Assembly: GCA_017476665.1 (NCBI GenBank)
Contig: JAFUZJ010000021.1
Coordinates: 1 to 64,000, forward strand
Length of the DNA stretch: 64,000 bases
Source: Lachnospiraceae bacterium
GTDB taxonomy: Bacteria; Bacillota; Clostridia; Lachnospirales; Lachnospiraceae
Reading direction: 5' to 3'
Position 1 is the stretch's first letter. Each line of letters opens with the position of its first letter. Under the pieces are notes generated by a model. That model ran no database searches, was not told where the DNA came from, and saw only the letters and a list, made by a program, of their open reading frames with translations. The position numbers and the translations under genes are program-made. Of this stretch, positions 63,161 to 64,000 are shown piece after piece.

Positions 63161-64000
63161 ATGGAAGAATCAAATACACTAGGACTTATGCCGCCGCCAT
63201 GGCTGGCTTACCCGCAGATCGAGAGGTATTCGATCGGATGGCGGATGGGTGCCGGGGAGGAGTATATAAACCGATTTGGGGAGTGGTGGGTAACGCTTTC
63301 CGCAGAGAGAAAGGAGAAGTATCAGACTTTGTTTCCGGAGCCGATCACATGGCAGGGATGGTGGCGGAGTGAGGATACGTGCACGCGATTTCAGTATGGG
63401 GAATATGCGATAGAGCTGTGGCAACCCCAGGGAGTGCCGAAGTATTCCAACCAATGGCTGCGGCAGCAGACCGCGGAGGGAAAGACGCGGGAGTTGTGTA
63501 TGTTTTGGATGCCCGAACCGGCGAGCGGTGTGGATAAAAGTTGTTTCAGCCAGTGGTGGCTGGGCGAGTTCTGGTCTGTAATAGATACTTTTTGCTGTGT
63601 GGAGCAGTTTATGACGGTGCAGATGGCGAAGCTCTTCGGAGATGCGGAGGCTCAGAAAGCGGTTATGGAATGTGATGACCCAAAGTGGATGAAACCCATA
63701 GGGCATAGAGTGAAAGATTTTGATCAGGGAATCTGGGATATGGTGAAGTATTCTGTGGTGGTCAACGGCAACTGGTACAAATTCAGTCAGAACCGTGAGC
63801 TCAGAGATTTCCTGCTTTCCACGGGAGACAGTGTGCTGGTGTATGCCAGTCCTTATGATGAAACATGGGGGATCATGCTTTCAGAGACGGACGAGGAGGC
63901 GCAGGACCCGGCGAATTGGCAGGGACAGAATCTGCTGGGCTATGCTTTGATGGAGGTGCGGGACGAGCTGCGGCGGGTGACGCAGAATGAGGCGCTGTGT
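63161..64000 (+). CDS. NADAR-domain protein, 3' end missing
   Basis: 280 codons open to the window end, so the C-terminus is cut off. The N-terminal 115 residues are Trp-rich and unassigned. From about 120 on it matches NADAR (YbiA-like): 'FSQWWLGEFW', 'VEQFMTVQMAKLFGD', 'IGHRVKDFDQGIWDMVKY', 'KFSQNRELRDFLLSTGDSVLVYASPYDETWGI', 'WQGQNLLGYALMEVR'. NADAR proteins are N-glycosidases. Some act in riboflavin intermediate hydrolysis, and others remove ADP-ribose from guanine in DNA as antitoxins of DarT-like enzymes. AAAGGAG precedes the ATG. No partner toxin is visible in the window. Confidence 0.85.
   Translation, partial: MEESNTLGLMPPPWLAYPQIERYSIGWRMGAGEEYINRFGEWWVTLSAERKEKYQTLFPEPITWQGWWRSEDTCTRFQYGEYAIELWQPQGVPKYSNQWLRQQTAEGKTRELCMFWMPEPASGVDKSCFSQWWLGEFWSVIDTFCCVEQFMTVQMAKLFGDAEAQKAVMECDDPKWMKPIGHRVKDFDQGIWDMVKYSVVVNGNWYKFSQNRELRDFLLSTGDSVLVYASPYDETWGIMLSETDEEAQDPANWQGQNLLGYALMEVRDELRRVTQNEALC

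Overview
The window looks like chromosomal DNA of an anaerobic Firmicute, most likely a Lachnospiraceae gut bacterium. The evidence is butyrate formation by phosphotransbutyrylase and butyrate kinase, Gram-positive lipoprotein signals, strong GGAGG-type ribosome binding sites, a LacI-controlled sucrose PTS operon, and c-di-GMP and chemotaxis proteins typical of motile clostridia. Base composition appears to be roughly half GC by eye, with AT-richer islands near 34.4-36.5 kb and 57.5-58.8 kb. I saw no rRNA, tRNA, CRISPR array or intact transposase.

Layout. 1-4.8 kb: end of a GerMN lipoprotein gene, comEC, and a secreted beta-helix lipoprotein. 5.0-12.4 kb: a complete sucrose regulon, with a LacI-type regulator, EIIBCA permease, sucrose-6-phosphate hydrolase, fructokinase, and its own HPr and enzyme I. 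12.4-16.4 kb: a DUF4143-type ATPase and a pRiA4b ORF-3/SEC-C protein between related short repeats. 16.4-19.9 kb: a BlaI/BlaR1-type (M56) sensor pair with an unusual extracellular domain, followed by a stand-alone paralogue of that domain. 20-27 kb: a FliD-like protein, an AgrC/AgrA-type two-component pair, a coiled-coil protein, a small alarmone synthetase and a second two-component pair. 27-32 kb: an orphan pilin-like protein and three signalling proteins, namely a degenerate GGDEF-EAL protein, an active-looking diguanylate cyclase, and a protein with three tandem MshEN-like repeats fused to CheX and a receiver.

32-38.7 kb: a two-domain polyphosphate:AMP phosphotransferase, a decayed zinc-ribbon gene, a second DUF4143-type ATPase preceded by regularly spaced repeats, a relic of a Wadjet JetD gene, a tyrosine phosphatase, a YbaK-type deacylase and a HAD hydrolase. 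38.7-46.9 kb: ptb-buk, an AraC regulator, a thrH-SGNH esterase-MATE set, and a YfcC-type carrier. 47-50.1 kb: a large beta-propeller HD-GYP receptor.

50.3-64 kb: a run of small same-strand genes including DUF4261, CbrC, DUF4303, two SMI1/KNR4 (SUKH), GNAT, ATP-grasp, PD-(D/E)XK-ATPase and NADAR proteins, plus unknowns. Several are families known as immunity proteins for polymorphic toxins, and no toxin is visible, so it reads as a poly-immunity or defence island. Two of its coding frames are broken by single in-frame TGA codons. The candidates most worth following are the sensor-domain duplication beside BlaR1, the MshEN-CheX-REC fusion, the phased repeats upstream of the two ATPases, the HPr without Ser46 inside the sucrose operon, and the poly-immunity island.
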